Assembly: GCF_947581735.1 (NCBI RefSeq)
Contig: NZ_CANPVT010000033.1
Coordinates: 1 to 48,000, forward strand
Source: Candidatus Palauibacter soopunensis
GTDB lineage: Bacteria > Gemmatimonadota > Gemmatimonadetes > Palauibacterales > Palauibacteraceae
Reading direction: 5' to 3'
Length of the DNA: 48,000 nucleotides
Position numbers and translations under genes: made by a program. Below the pieces are notes generated by a model. It was not told where the DNA came from. It did no database searches and worked only from the letters and a program-made list of their open reading frames with translations. Of the stretch, positions 41,736-48,000 are shown piece by piece. Each line of letters opens with the position of its first letter. Within the stretch, counting starts at the first letter, position 1.

Positions 41736-43394
41736 TTACTCGAGCATGGGAAGGTCGACCCCGCGCTCGCGGGCGGTCCGGATCGCCTCCGGATACCCGG
41801 CGTCGGCGTGTCGCATGACCCCGGTGCCGGGATCGGCCGTGAGCACGCGCTCCAGCCGCCGGCTGCCGGAGGTCGTTCCGTCGGCGACGCACACCATGCC
41901 CGCGTGCGTGGAATATCCGACGCCCACGCCACCCCCGTTGTGGATCGAGACCCAGCTCGCCCCGCAGGCGGTGTTGAGCATGGCGTTGAGCAGCGGCCAG
42001 TCGGCGATCGCGTCGGAACCGTCCCGCATCCCCTCGGTCTCCCGATTCGGCGAAGCCACGGAGCCGGTGTCGAGGTGGTCCCGGCCGATCACGATGGGCG
42101 CCCGCACCCGTCCCGTCTTCACCAGCCAGTTGAAGCGCTCGCCCATCTCCGCCCGCTCGCCGTACTCGAGCCAGCAGATGCGCGACGGCAGGCCCTGAAA
42201 ACTCACCCGCTCGCGCGCTTGGCGGATCCAGCGGCCCAGCGCCTCCTTCTCGGGGAACGTTTCGAGGACGGCGGCGTCCGTCGCCGCGATGTCGTCGGGA
42301 TCGCCGGAGAGGGCGGCCCAGCGGAAGGGGCCGGCGCCCCGGCAGAAGAGGGGTCGAATGAAGGCGGGCACAAAGCCGGGAATGTCGAAGGCCTCCGCCA
42401 TGCCGCGAAGATCGGCCACCTGGCCGCGGAGGTTGTTTCCGTAGTCGAACGCGATCGCCCCTCTCGCCTTGAGCGCGAGCATGGCGGACACGTGCGTCAC
42501 CATCGAATCGAGGACACGCTCCACGTATGTGTCCGGGTCGGAGAGGCTCAGCGCCTCGGCCTCTTCCACGGACAGGCCCGCGGGGATGTAGCCGAGACGG
42601 AGGTCGTGCGCCGACGTCTGGTCCGTGAGCACGTCGGGCACGACGCCACGTTCCGCGAGCGCCGGCAGGACTTCGGCGATGTTCCCCAGCAGGGCCACGG
42701 AAAGCGCCTCCCGCCGGTCCACCGCGGCGGAGAGCAACTCCAGCGCCTCGTCGAGGTCGGTGGCCATCCGGTCGCAGTAACCCGTGGCGAGACGGCGGCG
42801 AATGCGGTCTTCCCGGACCTCGACTCCGAGGAAAGCCCCCCCGTTCATCGTCGCGGCGAGCGGTTGGGCGCCCCCCATCCCTCCCAGCCCGCCGGTCACC
42901 ACGAGCCGCCCCGCCAGCGAGCCCCCGAAGTGCTGCCGGGCGAGTTCCGCGAACGTCTCGTACGTCCCCTGGAGAATCCCCTGGGTGCCGATATAGATCC
43001 ACGAACCCGCGGTCATCTGCCCGTACATCGTGAGCCCCAGCGCATCGAGGCGCCGGAACTGGTCGATATCGCCCCAGCGGGGGACGAGGTGGGCGTTCGC
43101 GATGAGAACGCGTGGCGCCTCGTCGTGGGTTCGGAACACGCCGACGGGCTTACCGCTCTGGACGAGGAGCGTTTCGTCGTTCTCGAGCCGACGCAGGGTC
43201 TCCACGATCTTGGCGTACGCCGTCCAGTCGCGTGCCGCCTTGCCCGCGCCCCCGTAAACGATGAGGTCCTCGGGACGCTCCGCCACGTCCGGGTCGAGGT
43301 TGTTCATCAGCATCCGGAGCGCCGCCTCCTGGTGCCATCCCTTGCAGGAGAGCGTCGTTCCCCTCGGCGCCCGGATCGGTCCGGCCGGTTTCAT
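41736..43394 (-). CDS. hutU: Urocanate hydratase
   Basis: HutU converts urocanate to imidazolonepropionate using tightly bound NAD. The 552-residue protein has the family start [61 protein letters not shown] and the C-terminal [18 protein letters not shown]. Length is normal. ATG 43394 overlaps the stop of the formimidoyltransferase (ATGA). Confidence 0.97.
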   Translation of the reverse strand: MKPAGPIRAPRGTTLSCKGWHQEAALRMLMNNLDPDVAERPEDLIVYGGAGKAARDWTAYAKIVETLRRLENDETLLVQSGKPVGVFRTHDEAPRVLIANAHLVPRWGDIDQFRRLDALGLTMYGQMTAGSWIYIGTQGILQGTYETFAELARQHFGGSLAGRLVVTGGLGGMGGAQPLAATMNGGAFLGVEVREDRIRRRLATGYCDRMATDLDEALELLSAAVDRREALSVALLGNIAEVLPALAERGVVPDVLTDQTSAHDLRLGYIPAGLSVEEAEALSLSDPDTYVERVLDSMVTHVSAMLALKARGAIAFDYGNNLRGQVADLRGMAEAFDIPGFVPAFIRPLFCRGAGPFRWAALSGDPDDIAATDAAVLETFPEKEALGRWIRQARERVSFQGLPSRICWLEYGERAEMGERFNWLVKTGRVRAPIVIGRDHLDTGSVASPNRETEGMRDGSDAIADWPLLNAMLNTACGASWVSIHNGGGVGVGYSTHAGMVCVADGTTSGSRRLERVLTADPGTGVMRHADAGYPEAIRTARERGVDLPMLE

Positions 43395-44308
43395 GCCTCT
43401 CCTCCCTCTGCGCCATCTCGGGTCCCCGGCAGCTCCAATATCTGGTCCGGCACGAGGTCCGCGTCCAGCCGCGCAGGATCAAGACCCCGGACCGCGGCGG
43501 CGGGCACCGGACCGATGAACTCGCATCCCGCGAGCGTCACGCCCTCCGCCCGCGCGCCTTCCGCGACCCGCTCGTATACCGTATCGATCCCGGTTACGGC
43601 GTAACGGGTCAGGTTCATGGACACCTGCGTCAACCCCCGTCGCCGAAGCGGGATTCCGAGCGCCCGGACATGCCGCAGCCCGCCGCTCGACTCCCGGATC
43701 GCCGCCGCGATGCGCCGAGCCGGCCCGGGATTTTCCGTATCGAGATTCACGTTGAAGCGTACGAGCGGTCCCCGCACCCCGACGGCCACGGCGCCCAGCG
43801 ACGGATGAGGCGCCGGAGGACCGAGATCCGGCTTCCAGCCGGGGTCGGACATTTTTTCGGCCAAGCCCTCGAACTGCCCGGACCGGATGCCGGGAAGGGC
43901 GACCCGGCGCGGGTTCGTCGCCGCCCGTTCGTAGAAGAAGACGGGGACCCCGTTCCGGGCGGCCCACTCGGCGAAGGACTGCGCCGCGCCGAGCGCATCG
44001 ACCTCGGGGCAACCCGGGCCGCGCACGAAAGGAACGACATCCAGCGCGCCGATCCGGGGGTGCCGGCCCCGGTGCCGTCGAAGATCCACCTCCGCGGACA
44101 CCGCCGCCGCGAGCGCGGTCGTCGCACGGACGACGGCCGCCGGAGTCCCCCGGTAGGCGAGCACCATGCGATGGTGGTCCGGGTCGGCCGATTCATGGAG
44201 GAGTTCGACGCCGTGAATCTCCTCGACCGCGGCCGCGAAGCGAGCCATCCTGAGCGGATCACGCCCCTCGCTCACGTTGGGCTCGCAGAGGAGCCACCCG
44301 GGGCTCAG
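43391..44308 (-). CDS. Glutamate formimidoyltransferase (monofunctional)
   Basis: The enzyme moves the formimino group from N-formiminoglutamate to tetrahydrofolate, releasing glutamate. The protein shows [13 protein letters not shown] at its start, [41 protein letters not shown] and [13 protein letters not shown]. No cyclodeaminase domain follows. The conserved N-terminus begins right after a CTG (44308) that overlaps the hutH stop (CTGA). No ATG, GTG or TTG lies between there and GTG 44440, which would overlap hutH by 136 bases. I infer a CTG start (305 residues). Confidence 0.9.
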   Translation of the reverse strand: MSPGWLLCEPNVSEGRDPLRMARFAAAVEEIHGVELLHESADPDHHRMVLAYRGTPAAVVRATTALAAAVSAEVDLRRHRGRHPRIGALDVVPFVRGPGCPEVDALGAAQSFAEWAARNGVPVFFYERAATNPRRVALPGIRSGQFEGLAEKMSDPGWKPDLGPPAPHPSLGAVAVGVRGPLVRFNVNLDTENPGPARRIAAAIRESSGGLRHVRALGIPLRRRGLTQVSMNLTRYAVTGIDTVYERVAEGARAEGVTLAGCEFIGPVPAAAVRGLDPARLDADLVPDQILELPGTRDGAEGGEA

Positions 44309-45924
44309 AGCGGCGCGGGGGGCCAGAGATCGCCCAGCGCCTCGGCGGCTGCCCGTTCCAGCGCCCCGGAGTCGATCGCGGCCTCCAGACGCGAGACATC
44401 CTCCGCCAGGGAGCGGTCTTCGATGACGGGAGGCACGCACTCGCGCACGGCATCGTATACGGCCCGCGTGCCGACGCCCAGTCGATCCGGGCCTTCGGGG
44501 CGAAGGTGGACGGCCTGCGCGGCGCCGAGCAGCTCGATCGCGAGCACCGTGCGTGTGTTGTCGAGGATCTCACGCGTGTGCCGGGCCGCGTTGGCCCCCA
44601 TGCTCACGTGGTCCTCCTGGTTCGCGCTCGTCGGGATCGAGTCGACGGAGTCCGGATGCGCGAGCGTCTTGTTGTCGGAGGCGAGCGCCGCTCCAGTGTA
44701 CTGGAGCGACATCAGGCCGCCCCGCAGCCCCGGCGACTCTACGAGCATGGCGGGAAGCCCCGCGGAGAGTTCGGGCGTCAGCATGCGGAACATCCGGCGG
44801 TCCGACAGGCTCGCCACGTCCGCCAGCGCGATCCCCAGTGTGTCGAGCCACAGCGCCGGCCCCGCGCCGTGAAAATTCCCGCCCGAAACAACCTCGCCCG
44901 TGTCCGGTCCGGCGGCGGGGAATACAAGCGGGTTGTCCGACACCGCATTTAGCGATGCCTCCACCCGCCCCCACAGGAATCCTGTCATGTCGTGAACCGG
45001 CCCGATGACCTGGGGCGTGCAGCGGAGGCTGTAGGCGTCCTGCACCCGGTCGGGGTCCGCGTCGACGAGCCCGCTGCCGGAGAGGAGCGAACGGAGCCTC
45101 GCCGCCGTTGCGATCTGCCCCGGCTGGTTGTTCGCCTCGTGCAGCGCCGGGTGCAGCGCGGCCGAACGGGCCAGCAACCCCTCGAAGCTCAGTGCCGCCG
45201 CCAACTCCGCGTGGAGGAGCAGACGTCGCGCGTCGTAGAGCTGCAGCGCGGCGCCCGCGACCATCATCGTCGTCCCGTTCGTCAGCGCCAGCCCTTCCTT
45301 GGCCTGCAGGCCCGGGCGGGAGATCCCGGCGGCGGCCATTGCGCTCGCCCCGTCCATGCGGCGGCCCTCGAACCACGCCTCGCCGCTGAAGGCCGCCGCG
45401 TCGTTGCCGGAATCGGCATCCGGATCCGAATCGGCGGAACGGGTCGCGACCGCCGCCATGTGCGCGAGGGGGGCGAGGTCGCCGCTTGCCCCGAGCGAAC
45501 CTTTGCCGGGCACCACCGGCGTGACTCCCCGGTTCAGCATCCGGACCAGGGTGTCGATGATCGCCGGGCGTACGCCGGAGGAGCCCAGGGCGAGAGAGTT
45601 CGCCCGCACGAGCAGCATCGCGCGCACCCAATCCCCGGGCAGCGGGGCACCCGTCCCCGTCGCACACTTCAGGATCACGTTCCACGACAGGCGGGCCGCA
45701 TCGGCGGCGGCGATGCGGGTTCCGGCGAGCGACCCGTAGCCGGTGGTGATCCCGTAGATCCGGGCGCCGGGCCGGGCCAGCGCCTCCACTACCGTGTTCC
45801 GGCTCGCCTCCACCTGCGCTCGCGCGTCCCCGTCGAGTTCCCGGACCTGCGAACCCCCGCGCGCCACGGCAACGACGTCGGGAATCGAGAGCTTCCGGGA
45901 GAGCGTGACGGCTGCCTTGCTCAT
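44305..45924 (-). CDS. hutH: Histidine ammonia-lyase
   Basis: HutH removes ammonia from histidine to give urocanate. The 539-residue protein has YGITTGYGSLA, GSLGASGDLAPLAHMA with the Ala-Ser-Gly that cyclises to the MIO cofactor, EGLALTNGTTMM and SANQEDHVSMG. An acidic-rich insert (SADSDPDADSGND) lies soon after the MIO motif. ATG 45924 overlaps the hemQ stop (ATGA). Confidence 0.97.
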   Translation of the reverse strand: MSKAAVTLSRKLSIPDVVAVARGGSQVRELDGDARAQVEASRNTVVEALARPGARIYGITTGYGSLAGTRIAAADAARLSWNVILKCATGTGAPLPGDWVRAMLLVRANSLALGSSGVRPAIIDTLVRMLNRGVTPVVPGKGSLGASGDLAPLAHMAAVATRSADSDPDADSGNDAAAFSGEAWFEGRRMDGASAMAAAGISRPGLQAKEGLALTNGTTMMVAGAALQLYDARRLLLHAELAAALSFEGLLARSAALHPALHEANNQPGQIATAARLRSLLSGSGLVDADPDRVQDAYSLRCTPQVIGPVHDMTGFLWGRVEASLNAVSDNPLVFPAAGPDTGEVVSGGNFHGAGPALWLDTLGIALADVASLSDRRMFRMLTPELSAGLPAMLVESPGLRGGLMSLQYTGAALASDNKTLAHPDSVDSIPTSANQEDHVSMGANAARHTREILDNTRTVLAIELLGAAQAVHLRPEGPDRLGVGTRAVYDAVRECVPPVIEDRSLAEDVSRLEAAIDSGALERAAAEALGDLWPPAPL

Positions 45925-46766
45925 GACGCCGCCAGGGACGAGAGCAGGCCCTCGAACTCCGCCCCGGCCATCCGCTTTCCGACCACGAAGGGACCGAACT
46001 CCGCGTACTCCGCGCTCGCCTCGTCGTAGCGCATCTCGCTGATGATGGCCTTGAACTCGAGCGGATCCCCGGCCCAGAGCGTCACCGCCCATTCCCAGTC
46101 GTCCAGCCCCATCGACCCGCTGATCACCTGAACGATCCGGCCCGCGAAGCGCCGTCCCAACCCGCCGTGCGCCGCCATCATCCCGGCCCGCTCGTCCAGC
46201 GAAAGCCTGTACCAGTTCTGTCCCGGGTTGCGCCGCTTGTCCATCGGGTAATAGCAGACGTACGGCATGTGCTCAGGCTGTCTCGGTTCGAGCCGGCGCT
46301 GCACGTACGCCTTCCGACGCTCCTCCGCGAGGGCGTCGGCCAGGGCCGCGTCCCACGCCTCGCGGTCCCCCGGATCGACTCGTCCGGAAAGTTCCCGGGT
46401 CAGGGCGTAGAGACCCAGCTCCACCACGGACACGTATTCCTCGCGGACAAGGACGTGGTCGCCCCAGGCGGAGAGCCTCATTTCACGCACCGCTTCAATG
46501 AGGCGGTCGAACGTGTCCCGGAAATGGAGGACGAGAAAATCGATCCCGCCCCCCGCGACGCGGTAGACGCCGGACCAGCCGGGCTCCGATCCGGCGGACC
46601 ACTTCTCGGCCAGTGCGGCGAAGCTGCTCAGGGCATCCCGGGCTTCCGCCGGATCCGCGCCCTTGAGGCCAGTCCAGTCGAGTTCGATCGACTGGTGAAG
46701 GACATACCATCCCTCGAGAGAGGCGGGGGGGAGTTCGGAGGAATGCGGGAGCGGACGGCTCGTCAC
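45921..46766 (-). CDS. hemQ: HemQ, chlorite-dismutase-family coprohaem decarboxylase
   Basis: HemQ makes haem b from coprohaem in the coproporphyrin-dependent path. The 281-residue protein has YVCYYPMDKRRNPGQNWY, with the catalytic Tyr (about residue 173) of the HemQ group, and AAHGGLGRRF with His200 as probable proximal ligand, followed by GSMGLDDWEWAVTLWA and EMRYDEASAEYAEFG. It is the pentameric-type short form. GTG start overlaps the TM2 gene stop. Its place at the head of the hut genes is unusual; the link may be only transcriptional. Confidence 0.95.
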   Translation of the reverse strand: MTSRPLPHSSELPPASLEGWYVLHQSIELDWTGLKGADPAEARDALSSFAALAEKWSAGSEPGWSGVYRVAGGGIDFLVLHFRDTFDRLIEAVREMRLSAWGDHVLVREEYVSVVELGLYALTRELSGRVDPGDREAWDAALADALAEERRKAYVQRRLEPRQPEHMPYVCYYPMDKRRNPGQNWYRLSLDERAGMMAAHGGLGRRFAGRIVQVISGSMGLDDWEWAVTLWAGDPLEFKAIISEMRYDEASAEYAEFGPFVVGKRMAGAEFEGLLSSLAAS

Positions 46767-47365
46767 TTGAAGGGGCCGGCCAATCCCGGAAAACGGTACA
46801 CGATCACGCCGCTGTCGGCCGCGTTATCCACGTCCACGTGCCCCTTCACGACCATCTCCCGCAGGGCTTCCTCCACTTCCTCGAAGCTGAGACCCGTGGC
46901 CAGCACGCCCTGCGTCACCGTCAGCAGTCCGCCGTTCGCCTGCGCGGCCTTCAGAAGGATCTGCTGCTTGGTGTCCGCCTTGGCGAGCTGCCGTGACGGA
47001 GCGGACGGCTCGGCGGCCCCGGCGAGGCGCGGGTGCGGCAGGTACCCGTCGCGAATGTTCGCCGTGCGGACGAGCCGCTTCATTCGGAAGAGGTCGAAGA
47101 ACTGGCCGATGCCGAAGAGGCCCAGCGTGAGCAACCAGATGATGCCCGTGAAATACATCCCCAGATAGAAGCGATGGATGCCGCACGCACCGACGAGGGC
47201 GCAACACCAGAGGGCGAAGCCGACCCCGTTCGTATACCGGTCGCCGGTGTCGGGCGTCTGTTCCGCCGGTGGCTGGGGGGGAGTCGCGACGAGCGGCACG
47301 ACGGCGTACGGAGGTACCGGGCCCTCGGGGCCGCCGCGGCCGGGTTCGTTGGGCTGTTCGGTCAT
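46763..47365 (-). CDS. TM2-domain membrane protein
   Basis: The 200-residue protein has a Pro-rich N-terminus (about 50 residues), a TM2 domain (GFALWCCALVGACGIHRFYLGMY, then a second helix ending in FGIGQFFDLFRM) and a C-terminal domain (about 140-200). That domain reads like a winged-helix or SCP-like fold (LLKAAQANGGLLTVTQGV, FEEVEEALREMVVKGHV). ATG 47365 is preferred; the frame extends upstream to 47500. It is the first gene of the minus-strand operon with hemQ. Function unknown. Confidence 0.85.
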   Translation of the reverse strand: MTEQPNEPGRGGPEGPVPPYAVVPLVATPPQPPAEQTPDTGDRYTNGVGFALWCCALVGACGIHRFYLGMYFTGIIWLLTLGLFGIGQFFDLFRMKRLVRTANIRDGYLPHPRLAGAAEPSAPSRQLAKADTKQQILLKAAQANGGLLTVTQGVLATGLSFEEVEEALREMVVKGHVDVDNAADSGVIVYRFPGLAGPFK

Positions 47366-47400
47366 CGCTCGCTCGTACGCGCCGGTCACTCCGGAGGTTT

Positions 47401-47416
47401 CCTCTCTACAGAGAGG
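47401..47416. promoter_or_regulatory. Operator-like palindrome upstream of the TM2-hemQ-hut operon
   Basis: CCTCTCT and AGAGAGG form a 7-bp inverted repeat with a two-base spacer, 36 bases upstream of the TM2 start on the minus strand. The position suits a repressor site in the promoter of the operon. The 189-base region 47366-47554 otherwise holds no gene; TAGATT near 47512 could be a -10 box for the following tRNA. Confidence 0.4.
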
Positions 47417-47554
47417 CACGTTACCACGGAGACCGCACCGCCGCACCCTGCCGAATCCCCCGCCTGCCCGACGACGCTGCGCGCGACTCGCAAGGGACAC
47501 GCCTTTCCTCTAGATTGCCGTGCTCGCCGCCCCGCGACGGGGCGCGAACGACGC

Positions 47555-47629
47555 GGTGGGCGTAGCTCAGGTGGTCAGAGCGCCAGGTTGTGGCCCTGGA
47601 GGTCGCGGGTTCGAATCCCGTCGCTCACC
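47555..47629 (+). tRNA. tRNA-His (anticodon GTG)
   Basis: A 75-base cloverleaf includes the extra G-1 at 47555 opposite C73, as required for tRNA-His. The acceptor stem is GTGGGCG/CGCTCAC, the anticodon stem CCAGG/CCTGG encloses TTGTGGC (anticodon GTG), and the T-loop is TTCGAAT. CCA is not encoded. It lies between the hut operon promoter and the rRNA leader. Confidence 0.96.
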
Positions 47630-47946
47630 CCTCTCCATTTTTGTGCGTTCCAAAGGGCGGTCTCCCGACCCCTTGCGGGACATTGACAAGCTGTCCCCGG
47701 TTGGGTAGCCTTGGGGTCCTCGCGGGAGGGCGTGCGCCCTTCCGCGATGCTTTTTGACAAGAAGGTGTGAGTGACTTGTGGGCCCGATCGAGAGCCATGG
47801 GCATCACTTCTCGTGGCTCGATGGGAAACCAAAGTGATTTCCGAACGTGAACCCCCGACGGTCTTGCGGCCGGACGGGGTGCTCTGCGTTCAACCAGGTC
47901 TCGAGTGCGGGTTCGGTTTCGGCCGGGCGCACTCAAACCAAATTCT
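47630..47946 (+). promoter_or_regulatory. rRNA operon leader with tandem TTGACAAG boxes
   Basis: These 317 bases hold no gene. Two copies of TTGACAAG occur, at 47683-47690 and 47754-47761. The first -35 (TTGACA) is followed by 17 bases and TAGCCT (47706-47711), a weak -10. The second is followed by a less clear -10. This looks like a tandem rRNA promoter pair. A partial match to an antitermination box (GCTCTGCGTTCAACC near 47880) is weak. Confidence 0.6.
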
Positions 47947-48000
47947 CATATGGAGAGTTTGATCCTGGCTCAGGACGAACGCTGGCGGCGTGCCTTACAC
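47947..48000 (+). rRNA. 16S ribosomal RNA, 5' end only
   Basis: AGAGTTTGATCCTGGCTCAG, the conserved 5' segment of bacterial 16S rRNA, begins at 47954. By alignment to E. coli numbering the gene starts near 47947. It runs off the window end, so the gene is partial and the taxon cannot be read from it. Confidence 0.96.

Noticed and set aside
47555..47629. A functional link between tRNA-His and the histidine-degradation operon
   Set aside because: They are on opposite strands with separate promoters, and tRNA-His next to rRNA is commonplace. Probably coincidence.

Overview
The window is about 48 kb of GC-rich bacterial chromosome, densely packed with co-directional genes. Many neighbours share a four-base NTGA stop/start overlap. 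Gene content points to an aerobic, chemoheterotrophic, Gram-negative-type bacterium: a signal-peptide lipoprotein, c-type cytochromes, an A1-type haem-copper oxidase, HemQ-type haem synthesis and histidine catabolism. My best guess is Gemmatimonadota or a relative. That is a judgement from gene style, because only the first ~54 bases of the 16S rRNA gene are present.

Region 1 (161-13137, + strand) is an unbroken gene run. It opens with an Mrp/Mnh-type cation/proton antiporter (E, F, G, a stand-alone MbhD/MbhE-like MrpA C-terminal piece, B, C, and three MrpD/NuoL-like subunits with a small unknown membrane protein between two of them). It continues with a hotdog thioesterase, a medium-chain reductase, an Nramp-fold transporter lacking the usual metal ligands, a small membrane protein, an acyl-CoA synthetase and hemC. 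A two-gene minus-strand unit (13127-13980), ending in a HmuY-like haem-binding protein, overlaps the 3' end of hemC.

Region 2 (14108-27204, + strand) is the most unusual part. It encodes an Mrp/NBP35-type Fe-S carrier ATPase, a zinc-ribbon protein with a PCP_red domain, a ferredoxin and an ABC-2 exporter. Next come a very large universal stress protein with two PCP_red-like domains and a radical SAM/SPASM enzyme with another. These are followed by a cytochrome bd-like oxidase without CydB, three c-type cytochrome proteins (one fused to an ethylbenzene-dehydrogenase-gamma-like haem b domain) and a cupredoxin-like lipoprotein. I read this as one respiratory island with its own maturation factors. 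PCP_red is the C-terminal domain first known from dark-operative protochlorophyllide reductase; no chlorophyll gene is present.

Region 3 (27293-33520) is a conventional cytochrome c oxidase operon (subunits II, I, III, IV, haem O synthase), two unrecognised membrane proteins and RdgB/HAM1. A tRNA-Pro follows on the minus strand.

Region 4 (33668-40471) is a signalling-type operon: an ATP/ADP-translocase-like membrane protein fused to HEAT repeats and a cyclic-nucleotide-binding domain, a response regulator, a soluble histidine kinase, an exported protein with kinase-fold motifs, and an exported calcineurin-like phosphatase.

Region 5 (40487-47365, - strand) holds TM2-domain protein, hemQ, hutH, glutamate formimidoyltransferase, hutU and hutI in one tight operon giving the full path from histidine to glutamate. 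The window ends with tRNA-His, an rRNA leader with two TTGACAAG boxes, and the start of 16S rRNA. No transposase, CRISPR array or prophage gene was seen.
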